Source of the DNA: Eonycteris spelaea
Taxonomy: Eukaryota; Chordata; Mammalia; Chiroptera; Pteropodidae
NCBI GenBank assembly: GCA_003508835.1
Contig: PUFA01000007.1
Location: forward strand, 15,957,001 to 16,021,000
DNA: 64,000 nucleotides
Direction of reading: 5' to 3'
Part shown: piece by piece, positions 11,403-23,820 of the stretch
Numbering within the stretch: the stretch's first letter is position 1
Layout of the letters: every line of letters begins with the position of its first letter
Position numbers and translations under genes: made by a program
Notes under the pieces: generated by a model
What the model was told of the DNA's origin: nothing
Databases searched by the model: none
The model's input: the letters and a program-made list of their open reading frames with translations, nothing else

Positions 11403-14139
11403 AAATAGATGTAAAAGCCTAGTTCCTATACTCCAAAGAGGTTGTTGCTTCCCTGAGGGTCACAGACCATGGGCTAGCAATTATATTTAAAAAGCATTAT
11501 GACATCTCAGAGAGGATGTCACTCAAGGCTTCCTGGAGGAATTACTATTTCATCATCATGGTGTTTTTACTTACAGAGCTTCTTGTATCTATTTGATGAT
11601 ATTCTCCCTAATACTTCCATTGCCACTCATACTGTGAAGGACAAATGAAACCTAGTGGAAGAATGAGGAAAAGCTAAAATGCTGAGAACTATACCATTAA
11701 AATCAGATGCTCTTGGATATATTTAGTGTCTCACTTTACTATTTAAATGTCCTCCAGGTAACATCTAAGAGTTTTAGATCAATTGTTATTGAAAAAAAAA
11801 AAAAACACTTTTAGATATTCTGATGAAACTGCTATATCTAAATGTGTATATGTATATGTATGTATATGTATATGCATACAGGTATCTATACACACACAAC
11901 ACACACATATACACATATACTTACACATAGATACATATTTTTGAAAAGTATTAGAAAATAGAAAATTAAATTAATATCTACTTATGTAGATAGATATATT
12001 GGCACTATCATGAAATTTTCTTATAAAGACTAAAGGGTAGAAGAGAAGACAGTCAAATAATAGTATGAGCACATGTACATACGAGCACAAACATATGCAC
12101 ATGCGTTCACACACGTACTGGTAAATACCCAAGTACTGTTTATTTCTCACCCTTGCCATGCATGAGTTTTTTAACCAATTTACAGAGATCATACTCCAAT
12201 GTTAGAATGTTCTCTCTGGTTTACATCAGTTACTGATAATTTAATCATATCATATGTCACCTTTGCAGTTTAACTTTGCATCAAATTGTTTATTAAAATT
12301 AGTGTTAAACAGACCCAAGGTCAAGGAAATTCTGTTATAAATGTATTAAAGTTCTTTGCATTATTTAAGAGAAGTAGATAGCAAGCTAAAATATACTGAA
12401 AATTGTACGAATTCACATGGTCTGGGAAATGTCATATTTTCAGGTCGTTTTGAAGTTATAACGGCACAAAAGTGTTTTATAAGATACCTGGTGCTTGATT
12501 TCTTAATTGTGTTAATGATCAGTACTTTGTAAGATGTGCTAGTCTAACTCATGCTATACTGAGTGTAAACTACTTGAATTGTAATGTTTGAGCTACTTGC
12601 TGTTTTTTGGGATATGTACAATGGTGTTATAAAGGAAATGGTTTGGCACAGCTCATGTATTATATCTCTATTTTAATTCTGGTCTCCAATCAGGAAGGCA
12701 TTTTTTTTTTCATCAAATGTTTTAGCCCCTTAGCATATAGCAGCTTGCTAAGAGAATAGAGGGAGCCTTGCTAAAGGCCAGAGTTAACTGAAGAGAGACT
12801 TCAGTGTTCATATGTAGAGGAAGTTTATCTCACGAAGCAGCTATTGCAGGTTGTCATAAAGATTCAGTGACCAAAGGCTCTACTTTGAAGCAATGCAGAA
12901 ATAAAGTCTAAGACACAACAAGAAGGACCCCAAATATATGCTGACAGCTCAGTCAGGCCACGTGAGGCAAAAAATCATATAAAAAAACAAATTGGTATTC
13001 AGAGTAGACCAGAGTTATCACCAGATACTTGAAATATAGACTAGAGAGAAATTTTAGAATTGATAAAAAAAATTCTCTATAGACAATCATCTCTACTTAT
13101 GAACAGTCAAATGTATAATAAATTCATTTTTTTATCAAATTCTTTGAAGTTTAACCAAATCTCTTCTTTATTATGTTTGTTACAAATATTCGGAGTAGAT
13201 GGTCTACACTTTTTTTTTAGAATTAAGATTCTGATGTTCATCTACACACAGGTAAGGGGTGTCTCAGTACACCACATTATGTCATTGGTTGTAGTGAAAG
13301 CTATGAACACAGACTCATGCTTAAGATGGGAATCTTTTGCCACAATCTGTTGTTACCAAGAATCTATGAGAGAAAAATTCCTCTCGAAGGGTTTACTATG
13401 ACTAAGAAAGAGAGAAAAGCTAACTAGTGTCTACAGATCTTGAAACTAGAACACTTGATTTAATTACTGTGTAAACTAAGCTACGATAATTAGCAAAACA
13501 TACATTAAAATGCAAGATTAACAGTAAAAAAAATCACATTTCTTTGACTTATGACTTTGTTAGATTTTGATTGATAATTGATATGCATTAATGTAAATAC
13601 AAAAATTAGGTAGAAGACTAGCAATCAAAGTTTGGGTATGTTCTCTACATGTGGATAATTCTTATACTAATATTGGTTATACATTTTTATTGTCCCTGTT
13701 ATATTAGTAAAAATATTGTGAAAGATTTTGAAATTAAGTAAAAGATGAAAAGTGTCCTGTCCAGTATTCCAGGTTACCTGTACCTTTTATTTACAGTTGA
13801 GCTATTTAAAAATTCTATAAATTATAGAAAATTGACACTGATACCAATGATTATTTGTCACAGATGTGCAAGCTAATGATCTAATTGAGGTGTGAGTGAT
13901 CCCCTAAAGCCAGTTTCATATCCATAACTAATTCATTTAAGCATTTCTGATTTCCTGTGTATGTGTACTTCCTCAGAAGTCTCCTTTGGACTAGTTTTAA
14001 CACCTTACTGGCTAACTGAAGAGTTAACTAAAATATTTGATACATATTCAATTCATATTTTGATTAGAGTAATAATGAACTTTTAAAAAAATCCATTAAC
14101 AGATAATTCTTAAGATCTGTTATAAATATATGCATTCCC
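11403..14139. other. Long unassigned AT-rich stretch with simple repeats
   Basis: No gene recognised in 2.7 kb. It contains an imperfect TGTATA / ACACAT array (11843-11928, annotated separately) and an alternating purine-pyrimidine patch at 12064-12118. Frames at 11971-12192 (minus) and 13060-13401 (plus, 113 codons) have no recognisable motifs. Confidence 0.4.
11843..11928. repeat. Imperfect TG/TA-CA alternating array
   Basis: Tandem TGTATA-like units are followed by CACACA and ACACATATAC units on the same strand, so the two halves are roughly complementary. Alternating purine-pyrimidine sequence of this kind is prone to slippage. Confidence 0.75.
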
Positions 14140-17060
14140 TCAAACCTTCAACAAATTATGAACAGCCACTGTTCCAGGAACTTTTAAAATTGCATGCTCT
14201 TATGAAGCTTGCATTCTAATGGGGCAGACAGTAAAAATGTGAATATATATTTTCATATAGTAAGAAGTTCAGTTGAGGAAAAGTAAAGGAGTATAGGAAA
14301 ATAGCAGGTGTCAGTAAACATTAAGAAAGACTTTGAAATGGGAGAAAACATTTACTGAGTGTCCTGTTGAGTACACTTTTCCCAGTAATCTCTGCCTTTC
14401 ATTGCCTTTGAGCTAATGTATAATTCTAAGTTGTAGGAAACTGATAATAAGAATTACATTCATAAAATGCAAATGAATTATATCTGGTGCAATGCTATTG
14501 ATTATTGTTCTGTGCATTGATCAGTTTAATGTCTATTTATAAATTTATTTTAGAAGTCCTTGTCTGTGTACGTAAGTTTCTTTGAATTCTTCATGAAAAT
14601 ACTTGTAAGATTTTACTGGTTTCCCCTAAATAATGAACTAAATAAAATATCTGGCATATTATTCTTTTATATTTTATATTTGTATGATAGTCTTGATTTT
14701 GCCTTTAAAAAAAGCTTGATGGAAGGAGGAAGCCATGGCTGGGATGATCACTGAACAAAAACCTGAAAGAAATAGATGTGGACTATGTGAATTTCTAGAA
14801 AATAACATTCAAGGAAGAGGGGAAAATGTGGAAAGATTCTAAAATAGAAAAAACTAGGTATGTACTCCCATCAAGAAAGGTAGTCAGTTTGGAGAAATAT
14901 AAGCCATTACAGTAGCCAATATATGGAAGCAACCTAAATGCCCATCAACAGACAATTTGATAAAGAAATTTTGGTTCATATATACAATGGAATATTACTC
15001 AACCATTAAAAAACTAAAATCCTACCATTTGCAATGACATGGATAGACCTAGAGATTATTATCCTGAGTGAAATAAGTCAGACAGAGAAAGATAATACCA
15101 TATGATTTCACTTATATGCAGAATCTAAGGAACAAAAAGAACAAACTAATCAAAAACAGACTCACAAATATAGTGGACAGTTTGGTGACGGACAGAGGGG
15201 AGGAGTGTTTGGGGTTCTGGGAGAATGGAGTGAAGGGTTAAAGAAGTCCACATTAGTAGTTGATAGTTGGTCATGGGGATGGAGAGCATGGCAGAGGTTA
15301 TACAGTTAGCATTAATATGATGGCTACGTGGAGGGAGCAATTGGGGGAATCATTTTATGAACTATATAGATGTCTAATCAATGTATTATATACATGAAAC
15401 TAATTTAAATGAATAATTTTTAAAAAAGTGGTAGACAGGTAGGTAAGCAGTAGGTAGGCCGAGTCAGCCAATATAGGTAGAGATAAAGAATTGGCACTTG
15501 CTAAGTATGATAGAGAGGATGGAGCACGGTGAAGGATTAGATTTTACTTTGACTTGAAAAAGATCACTGGGGATGCCGTGTTAAAAATAGATTTTAGGTA
15601 AGAATAGTGGAAGAAGAAAGACCTATATGTATAAGGAAACGAGTGTGTTTTTCACAAGAACTGTGATTGTGACTTAGACTAGAGTGATAACAAATATAAA
15701 GAGGTGGTCTGATTTATAACATATTTTGAAAGAAGAGTCAACAGTATTCATAAATTGGATGTGGTATGAGGAAGAAAGAAAAAAAGCCACCGTGAAACCT
15801 AAATGTTTAGACTGAGTAACTAGGTGAATGATGGTGTGTTTATTAATAGAAGACCAGTGAAAGAAAAGGTTTGAGGGTAGAATCAAGAGCTGCCCTGGCT
15901 ATATTGAACTTGGGATGTGTATTAGACTTCCGAGGATAGGTGATAGGTACGGAATTGGATACCTGAGTCTAGAGCCCTGGGCAAATGATATCCAGGTTGG
16001 AGGAAACAAATGTGATTATCAGTAGCATATATAAGAAACATAAAGCCATGGGAATGAAAAGGATGACTCAAGGAGCTAGTGCAAAGAGCCAAGGGGGAAG
16101 GGCACAGAACTGAGTCTCGCTGATAATTGAGCAAAGCAAAAAAATAATAATTCGGCTACTGAGTAGGAGCTAACTGTGAAGTTGGATGACAGACAGACGC
16201 TCATAGTGTCCAAGATGAGAGATCTGAAAATATTGACAATATGAAAAATCTTGGTTACAATTTCCTGCCCCTCCCCACCTAGTGGAGTTATTGGGATGCA
16301 GATATAATGGATGGATTGTAGAGGGCAATTGGGCAGGGATTATCAACAACACTTTCAGTGAGTTTTGCTATAAAGTGAACTAGATAAGGAGATAGAAACG
16401 GGAGGGGGCGTGGGAAATAAAAGAATGTTTTTCTCTCTTTAGATGAGAAATATTACAGTATGTTTATATTTTGACAAGAATAGTCTGGTAAAAATGGATG
16501 CATTCATGATGCAGGACGATTGTGGTGATAGCTTAACAATAACCTGGAGAGAGAAAAGGTGGTGATTTGAATGCGGGTACTTAAGACTGAGTAATTTATG
16601 AGTCACAGTGCAGTATCGTGTGGAAGTGGGAGGCCAAGGAAAAGTGGAGATAAATACTTCCAGAAGAGGTGAACCAAAGGAACCAAATAATCAAGGTGTT
16701 AGATGAATGATCCAGTCGAAATAATCACAACGAAAATACTTTTGGAGAGAGATATAGTGAACTGGATACTAAAATATTCGCAAAAGGAAGGGGATTGACT
16801 TGGAGGTGTTTAGATAACCACAAAAGCATAAGGCGTCTCTGTGGTATAGTGCTGTAATGCCTTCTCTGAAGGAAGTGGCGTATCTGAGCAAACAGCAGTT
16901 TGCAAGTGGCATGAAGAAAAAGGAAGACACCTACCTCAAACTCAGGCTCCTTAGTCTGAGAAATATTGAATAATTGCACTGGAGAGGTTTGCAGCCAGGT
17001 TTCAGATAGACCAAGATGGTGAAGGGAGTGCTCAGAGAGGGTTTGGAGATATAGTACATT
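14140..17060 (-). mobile_element. Long L2 LINE, antisense, split by an L1
   Basis: Read in reverse this is the 3' half of an L2 (CR1/L2 clade non-LTR retrotransposon). The tail region 'cttgcattctaatggggcag' sits near 14200. The minus-strand translation around 16018-16100 keeps the RT core: a DSVLCP segment corresponds to the family's GSVLGP motif, and YATD (16018-16029) to the catalytic YADD. A downstream segment (15674-15886) matches the region after the RT core. The reading is broken by stops and frameshifts. Bases 14330-14715 do not fit L2 and may be a separate old insertion; 14895-15427 is a younger L1. At about 2 kb of L2 this is unusually long for this family, most copies of which are much shorter. 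Confidence 0.75.
14895..15427 (+). mobile_element. L1 3' end, sense, nested in L2
   Basis: Contains the end of L1 ORF2 and the 3' UTR. Clear blocks are 'ccaatatatggaagcaacct', 'caatggaatattactcaacc', 'tgacatggatagacctagag', 'gtgaaataagtcagacagag' and the terminal 'catgaaactaatttaaatg', followed by an A-rich end. It is less diverged than the surrounding L2, and the L2 resumes at about 15428, so it inserted later. No clear target duplication was found. Severe 5' truncation is normal for L1. Confidence 0.85.
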
Positions 17061-17696
17061 TAAGCTTTAATGGCCCATGTATTTTCTAAAAGGCACAGCA
17101 GAAGGATATGAGAAACGAGGAAATATATTCCTGCACATATTAAGTTGAGCGACTTAATAGAGACATTGAAATAAAGGCCTCGTCGATGAGGAGCAATTAC
17201 TGGCAGAGTGAACATATGCCTGCCTCCTTTAATGCCTGTTGTTTCAGTGTAATTCTTAATAGTGCTTTCTGCCACTTTCAGAAGTGTTCTCATTTGGAAG
17301 ATGAATTATAGATAACTCTAGTTACAAACGAATGAGGTAAACAGGAATAAAAACCTGATTCGATTTGTGTTTATAGTCTCTTAGACATGAGTTGGTAATC
17401 GGCTCTAATTATAGATTCCTTTTTATAACTGGTTTTGTAAGTAACTAGTTGGTAGTGATCAAGCTGGCATCAAGGAAAACATGGTCCCAACAAAAGCATG
17501 TGGAGTACTGGGGTATCTCTAATATGCTGCTATGTGTAGTGTGGGCATGTTTGCTGGGGGCATATTTATGGTAGTATTACTAGGATTTAATGAAATTGAA
17601 TGATCGAGTCGATATTAGCTTTTAAAATAATTTATCTATAAGATTCACTTGCTGGGAGCATTTTCTTATATATTCTTCTCCTTTACAAAAGTAGAT
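17061..17696. other. Unassigned stretch after the L2
   Basis: Could be further, unrecognisable L2. The minus frame 17060-17293 (77 codons) shows no family motif. Nothing else seen. Confidence 0.35.
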
Positions 17697-18148
17697 CATA
17701 ATGGTTTGAGTAGTGTCCACCAAAATTCATGTCTACCCAGAACCTGAGAATGTAATTTTAATTGGACATAAAGTCATTGCACATGTTTGCAGTCAAGAAT
17801 AGGTCCTTCTGGATTAAGGTGAAGTCTAAATCCAATGACTGGTGTGTTTTTAGGAGAAAATATGGGAAGATTCAGAGGTAGAGACATAGAAGAAAGTCAT
17901 ATGAAGATGGAGGCAGAGATTAGCATCACACAATTGCAAGCCGAGGAATTCAGGGAATCCTAGGAACCACCAGAAGCTAAGCCGAATCAAGGAAAGATTC
18001 TTTTCTGGAGCCTTCAGAGGGAGCATGGCCTTGCAGATACCTTGATTTTGTACTTCTAGCCTCCAGAACTGTGAGAGAATAAGTTTCTGTTGGTTTAAGA
18101 CACGTAGTTTATGGTAATTTGTTATGGGAACCCTAGGAAACTAGGACA
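17697..18148 (+). mobile_element. MaLR-type solo LTR (MLT1-like), sense
   Basis: The blocks 'ggtttgagtagtgtccacca', 'aagtcatatgaagatggagg', 'ccttcagagggagcatggcc', 'agcctccagaactgtgagag' and 'tatggtaatttgttatggga' occur in the order of a common mammalian MaLR LTR. The polyadenylation region is 'gagaataagtttctgttgg', with the AATAAA site changed to AATAAG. Ends with 'aggaaactaggaca'. No internal retroviral sequence adjoins it. It is the sense relative of 3830-4310 and is better preserved. Confidence 0.75.
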
Positions 18149-19787
18149 GAAGCCAAGTTCAATTCTTTAAAATTAAATATTTAAATCTATGTTCTTTTTA
18201 GGTATCCTTTTTGTTTCAAGACAAATGGCAACAGCCTTATTTCACATCTTTAAAGAAATTGCAAAACTACTATTTTTAATGTAGTTCTTATCACTTTGCT
18301 ATCTGCAGGAATATTATATATGGTATAAATATGGCATGTGGCTAGGTGAATTTAGTATATGAATTATATTTCTTTCAGATGCATATTTAAAAATAAGACT
18401 ATAGTCAGTAATTCTTATAAAAAAAAGACACTGAATAATATGGGATTTTGGATAAACTTAAAGCTAAATGCTGTAGAACAGGCAAATTTCGTGACCCTAA
18501 ACCTCAAACTCAATTATAGTACTTATAAACCAAAAAAGTTTTAAAGCTCCAATCTTAAATTACAAGCTACTCTTTGACACTGTAAGTAAGGATATCAAAA
18601 AGGTTTTCTTTAATTATATGAATATTTACTTCTAAAAATCAGAGCATACTCACTTATCGGGGTGGAGTTCTTGAGGCTATAATCAAGAAAATATATTCAA
18701 GAGCTAAGGCAATTTAGCACATTATGTGTCAGTCAAATCAGGAGAAAACATGGAAATGTGAAATATATCAATGCTAGAGATGACATAATGTAGTTGTCAA
18801 GAAAAATTAGATTCCCAATGTGTTTCAGTCCCTTTAATATGCAACCACATGTGTCTGAATACAAAGGGTCTGACAAATCATTGAGGGTGGTAAGATTAAG
18901 CAAAGTGGAAAAATAATGATATATGTAATGACAGAAAATTCCCCTTGCTAAGGGAGCAGCAGTTTGGGGATTCGGGTCAGAAGTATGAGAAGAGAGTTGC
19001 CTCTATAGGACATTCCAGCGCTTCCTTATACAATGACTTATTGATAAAGGGTTTTTTTTAACACTATGTAAATTGGAAATAATACTTAAAAAGTTCCTTG
19101 AAAATATACCTACATTTTTTATCTTTTAACTCTATATTCTGAGCATTCTCATATATGACTATGAATAGAAAATAAAAGGTCCGTGATTAAGATTGTGATT
19201 TCTTGTTAAGTAGTAAATTTCTATAGCCAGAAACCTTCATTTGTGTGAGAATATATTTTATAAACTGGCATTTTAAAAATAATATTGAATTTCTAACAAT
19301 TAGCAATAAAGTGAATTACCTGATTCAACAATTACAAATGACTAACTACACCTCATTTTGGATTTCCATGACCCAAAGTAAATATTACCCAATAATTATC
19401 TTGAAATATGTTGTATAGCAAACCACAGAACACAGAGGGATTGATGAAAGAGTAGAGAGAAGAGAAAATTGAGAACTACTGAGATTCATCATGTGCTTTA
19501 CATTCCCCAGTTTTTCTCATGTAACATTCAATTAACGGGTATTTTAGGAAGTTTTCTCACATTCTTAAGAAAAATATCACCATACTTATGTATCTAGGCA
19601 TTTTTTTCACACTCAGTTAAAGATACAAACTAATTGTATTCTAAATTAGAAGGAAGTATTATAGCAGTTCCTCCTAACATATGTTGATACATCAAACAAA
19701 CCACACATTATTTTATATTTAACTGAATAGTACAACTTTTTCTATTTTTTATTTATATTTTCCTTTACTTTTCACTCACTACTTAAC
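18149..19787. other. Unassigned AT-rich stretch
   Basis: No repeat or gene recognised. The small frame 18359-18544 has no similarity that I can name. Confidence 0.4.
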
Positions 19788-19900
19788 GCAACAGATATTT
19801 ATCAAACACTCACTAAGTGCTTGTCACTCTTCTAGTTTCATGGAATACTTCAGTATACAAGGAAAAGATTTCTACCTTCTGTATCCTAGATCTCTGAGTC
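19788..19900 (-). mobile_element. L2 3' tail, antisense
   Basis: The order 'acagatatttatcaaacac', 'tcactaagtgcttgtcactc' and 'cagtatacaaggaaaagat' is the antisense form of the L2 terminus (CAACAAATATTTATTGAGC, ACTATGTGCCAGGCACTG, GTGAACAAAACAGACAA). A MIR tail is an alternative, since the two families share their 3' end. Confidence 0.55.
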
Positions 19901-21380
19901 ACTGTATGGAGAGGGCTGATTGTATGCTGCCTAATTTGCTTCAGACTGTGACATGATCAAGAAATAAATGTTTTTCATATTTTTGAGTGGTTTATTATAA
20001 TGTCAGTGTAGTGCACTCAGGTTAATGGTTAAAAAGTTTTTAACCAAAAATTTTATAACTAAACAAATTGTCATCTAAATAAGAGAGAGCATACTAGACT
20101 TTAGAATGTTTGGCAAATAAAACTTCAACAAAATCTAAACCTAGGATCAATTATGATCCAAACACAAATTTGCACAATAATTTATTGGATTGGTATATCT
20201 CCAAAAGTGAATGATCACTTTATTTATTGTGATTTGACATGAAAATTTTAAAGAGAACTGTGACACAGTATCAAATAGGAGAACAATCATGGAAAAAATA
20301 CGAAAAGAGTACACTAGTTTTTCAAAAAACGATATCGTTAAACAAATTTGCTTTATATTGTTGATTCTGTAAAACTAAATTTTAAAACAAAAGTTTCAGG
20401 TAAGCACAAAAGTTGATTTGATAAAGTAAATTTTTAAAAAATGAAGTTCAAAACAAGTAAAAATGAAATCTTTATTTTAATCAATAAACTCAAATATCTT
20501 AAAAGCAGATTGACATGAGGGTCTTATAGTTGTGATGTCATACTGAACTAAAAGCCAATCTGGTTAGTTTAGGTAGTTTCTCATTCTTCTCTCATTCTTA
20601 TCTACTATGATCCTTCAGAATCTGTGCTCACAAAAAAATCCTCCTTCTGAAAAAAATGAATATTTTTAGAGTATATGTTGCTATACTTTCAAATTATGGA
20701 TTGTTAAAATATACAAGGAAGAGTGAAAGAGTAAAATATATCCTAAATGTTTGTTAGAGAAGTAATAAGACTGAAGAAAAAAAAACATGTTTCACACATT
20801 TTTCTTATATATAGGAAAAAATTAACATTCGTATTTGCATTATTTCAGTGTTTCTTACAATTTATTTTCTGTGCTTGTTTTCCAAAATGAGGCCACTGAA
20901 ATGAGGCCACTGAGTACTAGTTCTTTCCACCCCCTTTAAAACATTCACATGCAAAGATAATTAGAAATGTATTTACAACATTTTGGAATAGCTACAGCAT
21001 CTACAAACATGAGTTCGTTGAAAACATCCCAGGTTGTCAGCATTGATAAGCAAGTACTGGTTAGGGACAAGAACAGGGCTGCCTGTGAGGAGAAGTACCA
21101 AAAAGGGAGTAACATTTGGGTCACTATAATGCTTATGTGTAGGGGTTTTGCCTGTTTCCTTCACAGGAATGATCAAATGTGTGCTTATTTTCATTTATTG
21201 GTTTGATGGGGTATTGCTCCACTTTCACACTAGAAATGCTTATGCTCTGGGAGAGTAAGGACTGTAATACTTAATGCATAGGCCTGGACTCAAAGATAGG
21301 CATTCCATAAATCATTTTTGAATAAGTTTCTCTTAGCTTATTGTTGGAGCCTGTCTTAATGTGTTCCAATCACATAGTTC
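19901..21380. other. Unassigned AT-rich stretch
   Basis: Nothing recognised. Two antiparallel open frames (20967-21206 and 20973-21194) overlap almost exactly, which is a typical chance pattern in sequence lacking stop trinucleotides on both strands. Confidence 0.4.
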
Positions 21381-22182
21381 TTTTTTTTTTTTTTTAGTTT
21401 CTCTTAAATGTCACTTTTAGCATAATGTCAAAAAAATTTGGAACAGTTTTAGATTTCCAGAATTATTATGAAGATAGTCGAGAGTGCTTATATACCCCAC
21501 ATCCACTTCTCTCTATTATTAACATCTTACATTAGCATGGTACATTTGTCACAAGTAATGAACTAATATGGAAACACCATTATCAACTAAAGTCCATATT
21601 TTATTAAGATTTCCCCATTTTTCCCCTAATGTTTTATTAGAGACAGTCTGAGAAGTCATAGTCAGGTATTTGATAGAATAGACTACACAATTTGGGTTTG
21701 TTGGATGGTTAGTCTGGGGCTATGGCTTTTGGAGAGAAAGACTAGAGAGGTTAAGTGCCATTTTCTTCACGTCATATCAAGGGTAATAATTATTAATATA
21801 ACTTCTTGCTGATATTAAACTTGACCACCTGGCTTGAGAAAGTGTTCATCACTTTATAGTGTTTCCTCACTATAAAGCTTGTCTCTTATATTTCTCTCCC
21901 TTTCCATACTATAGTCTTTGAAAGGTAGTCACTATAGACAGCCTGCACTGAAGGATTGGAGAATTATGCTTCACCTCCTTAAAAGCAAAGCATCTCCATA
22001 AATTACTTGGAATTCTTCTGTGTAAGAGATTAGTCTCTTATTATTTATTAATTCATTTATTTATTCACTCATTTACTTATTCAGTTATTCATTTGTTCAT
22101 TCATTCAATCAACCATTTATTTGTATCAGGATGGACTAACGGATTTTTTTTTTTATACTTTGGGTGTAAATGCCAATTAAAC
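21381..22182 (-). mobile_element. L1 3' UTR with poly(A) tail, antisense
   Basis: Starts with a run of 15 T (21381-21395), which is the poly(A) tail of a minus-strand insertion, followed by 'gtttctcttaaatgtcact'. It then runs through 'tagatttccagaattattat', 'attaacatcttacattagca', 'tcacgtcatatcaagggta' and 'atactttgggtgtaaatgc'. The consensus is the same as in 1640-3280. Part of the middle (around 21635) is deleted relative to that copy. A TTCA/TTTA-rich patch at 22030-22125 is internal expansion of a short motif in the element. Confidence 0.7.
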
Positions 22183-22217
22183 ACCACCCACACACACAAC
22201 ACACACACACACACTTT
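22183..22217. repeat. (CA)n microsatellite
   Basis: An imperfect CA run with one AA interruption, directly after the L1 fragment. Confidence 0.85.
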
Positions 22218-22629
22218 CTATGTTCTTCCCATGTCTGGAACTTTCTATAGACTCTTACTTTTTGTCTCAATATCCTGCTCACCCTCTCAACAACAAACAT
22301 TGAATTTTCTGACTTTAGTTTTTATCTCACCAGGGAGGCATTTTTTTTGATCATAGGATTTCTAAAAAGCCTAAGCTTCAAAGTGAATTTAGATTTCAAA
22401 AATTCAGGCTCAGAATTCTTATTTGAGCACTCTTGCACTTCTACCTAGAACTGAAAAATGTTTATAGACCTTTCTGACTAACTGATTCATATTGCAATAG
22501 ATAAATTCACAAAAGGCTAAGGAGTTCACATGTATCTTAAGCAAATATATACTTTTCCCTAAAACAATCACATAGTAACAATTAAATAAGTGATATAATC
22601 AGTAGTTTAGAAATTCTCTGGGTTGTATG
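22218..22629. other. Unassigned spacer
   Basis: About 400 bases with nothing recognised. The open frame 22093-22350 runs through the CA array and is an artefact. Confidence 0.4.
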
Positions 22630-22938
22630 CAGTTGACCCTTAACAACATGGGGGGTTGAGGGCTGACCCCTACACAGTCAGAAATCCAAGTACAACTTTG
22701 ACTCTGCAGTCTGTCTTTCGCATTTGCAGATTCAATGAGCCATGGATAAAAACAGTATTTTCCTTCTCTGGTTGGGAAACCAGGGTTGAGCATTCAAAAA
22801 TAGTATTTGAAATCACAGCTGGTTGAAACTGCAGTTGTGTGACACTTGTGGATATGAAGGGCCAACTGTATTTACTGAAAAAAATCTACATCTCAGCGGA
22901 CCTTGCAGTTCAAACCCACATTGTTCAAGAGTCAACTG
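22630..22938 (+). mobile_element. Tigger-type (TcMar) MITE, outer element
   Basis: Begins CAGTTGACCCTTAACAACAT and ends ATTGTTCAAGAGTCAACTG, imperfect inverted termini of about 20 bases typical of the Tigger/pogo group (MER44/Tigger7-like). TA follows the right end, while TG, a likely decayed TA, precedes the left. The left arm (to about 22706) and the right arm (from 22869) belong together. The centre is a different element. Confidence 0.65.
22707..22868. mobile_element. MER2/Tigger2-like MITE nested in the outer element
   Basis: Begins CAGTCTGTCTTTCGCATT and ends GATATGAAGGGCCAACTG, followed by TA. The two halves are roughly inverted copies of each other (GCAGATTCAATGAGCCATGG on the left against GCAGTTTCAACCAGCTGTG read from the right). 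This fits the CAGTTGGCCCTCCGTATCC terminus of MER2-type elements. Either a second Tigger element inserted at a TA inside the first, or the whole is an already known composite family. Confidence 0.5.
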
Positions 22939-23189
22939 TATATGCATTCCTAGGATGAGTTAAAACTTAGTAATTAATGATTATTTACATCCAGGAGCTA
23001 GAACCTTTAGAGACTTAAGTGAGATTTTTTTTTTTCAGTCTAGAGCCATGAGATATAAATATTCTCCAAACTTATTTTGCTTTTCTTACTGAAAAAAATA
23101 ATAATCCCTATATTATATGAAGTTCTCAGTATCATTTTAATCACTCTCTGGATATACTATAATTCTTTAAAGCCTCTGTTATTGGGTTC
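22939..23189. other. Unassigned spacer
   Basis: Nothing recognised other than a short T run at 23028-23036. Confidence 0.4.
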
Positions 23190-23440
23190 CTCTTGATTTT
23201 TTGCTCTTATAAACAAATCTGTGATTAACATCCTTGCACATACATTCTATGCAAATCTTATACATTTGCTTCAGAATTTTAAAAAATGTATTTTTGGGGT
23301 CGAAAATTATTTATTTATGCTTATGATTAATTTGTACTGCCAAATTTTCAACCAGAATTTTTCTTCTTATTCCCTATGTTTGACAATGTTCCCACACCAA
23401 ATTATGTACTCATCTGAACTCTGAGCCTTCAGAGTAAACA
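23190..23440 (-). mobile_element. Old L1 ORF2 3' fragment, antisense
   Basis: 'cttataaacaaatctgtga', 'taacatccttgcacataca' and 'tttgtactgccaaattttc' resemble the antisense end of old L1 ORF2 (ATTATAAACAAAGCTGC, GAACATCCTTGTACAT, TACTGCCAAACTGTTTTC). It is heavily diverged. The open frame 23221-23424 lies on the opposite strand and is not coding. Confidence 0.4.
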
Positions 23441-23718
23441 CATTTTGGAAGTTTTATTCTAGCTTACAATGTCCACTTTTCTATTTTCTTACCTTGACTG
23501 TTCTCCTGTCCAACATCCTGGTATAGTTGACAAAGGCGTATTGACACCTGACTCAAGCTTGACAAATGAAATTATAACTTAGACATTTGGATGAGGAAAT
23601 TCTAATTTGGTTTGGTGTCGTTTCTTGAGGAAAGACCATAGCCTTCTTTTACCTGCTATGTATAAGAAGTGAAACCAGGACAGGTTGTGTTCTGGCAGAT
23701 ATTGGAAGCACTGCAGAA

Positions 23719-23765
23719 AGAGAGGGAGGGAGGGAAGGGAGGGAGAGAGAGAGGGAGGGAGGGGG

Positions 23766-23797
<32 letters not shown>

Positions 23798-23820
23798 CAG
23801 GGAGCCAGAGAGGCAGAAAG
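23719..23820 (+). repeat. Purine-rich GGGA/GAGA array
   Basis: An almost pure purine tract of GGGA and GA units, ending with GAGC units. Interrupted only near 23790 onward. The two long antiparallel 'open frames' across it (23656-23850, 23669-23911), rich in Arg/Glu/Gly or Ser/Leu/Pro, are artefacts of the repeat. Such tracts can form triplex DNA. Confidence 0.9.

Noticed and set aside
13060..13401. 113-codon plus-strand frame in unassigned DNA
   Set aside because: No known motif, no start context, no splice or poly(A) context that would support a gene; expected by chance.
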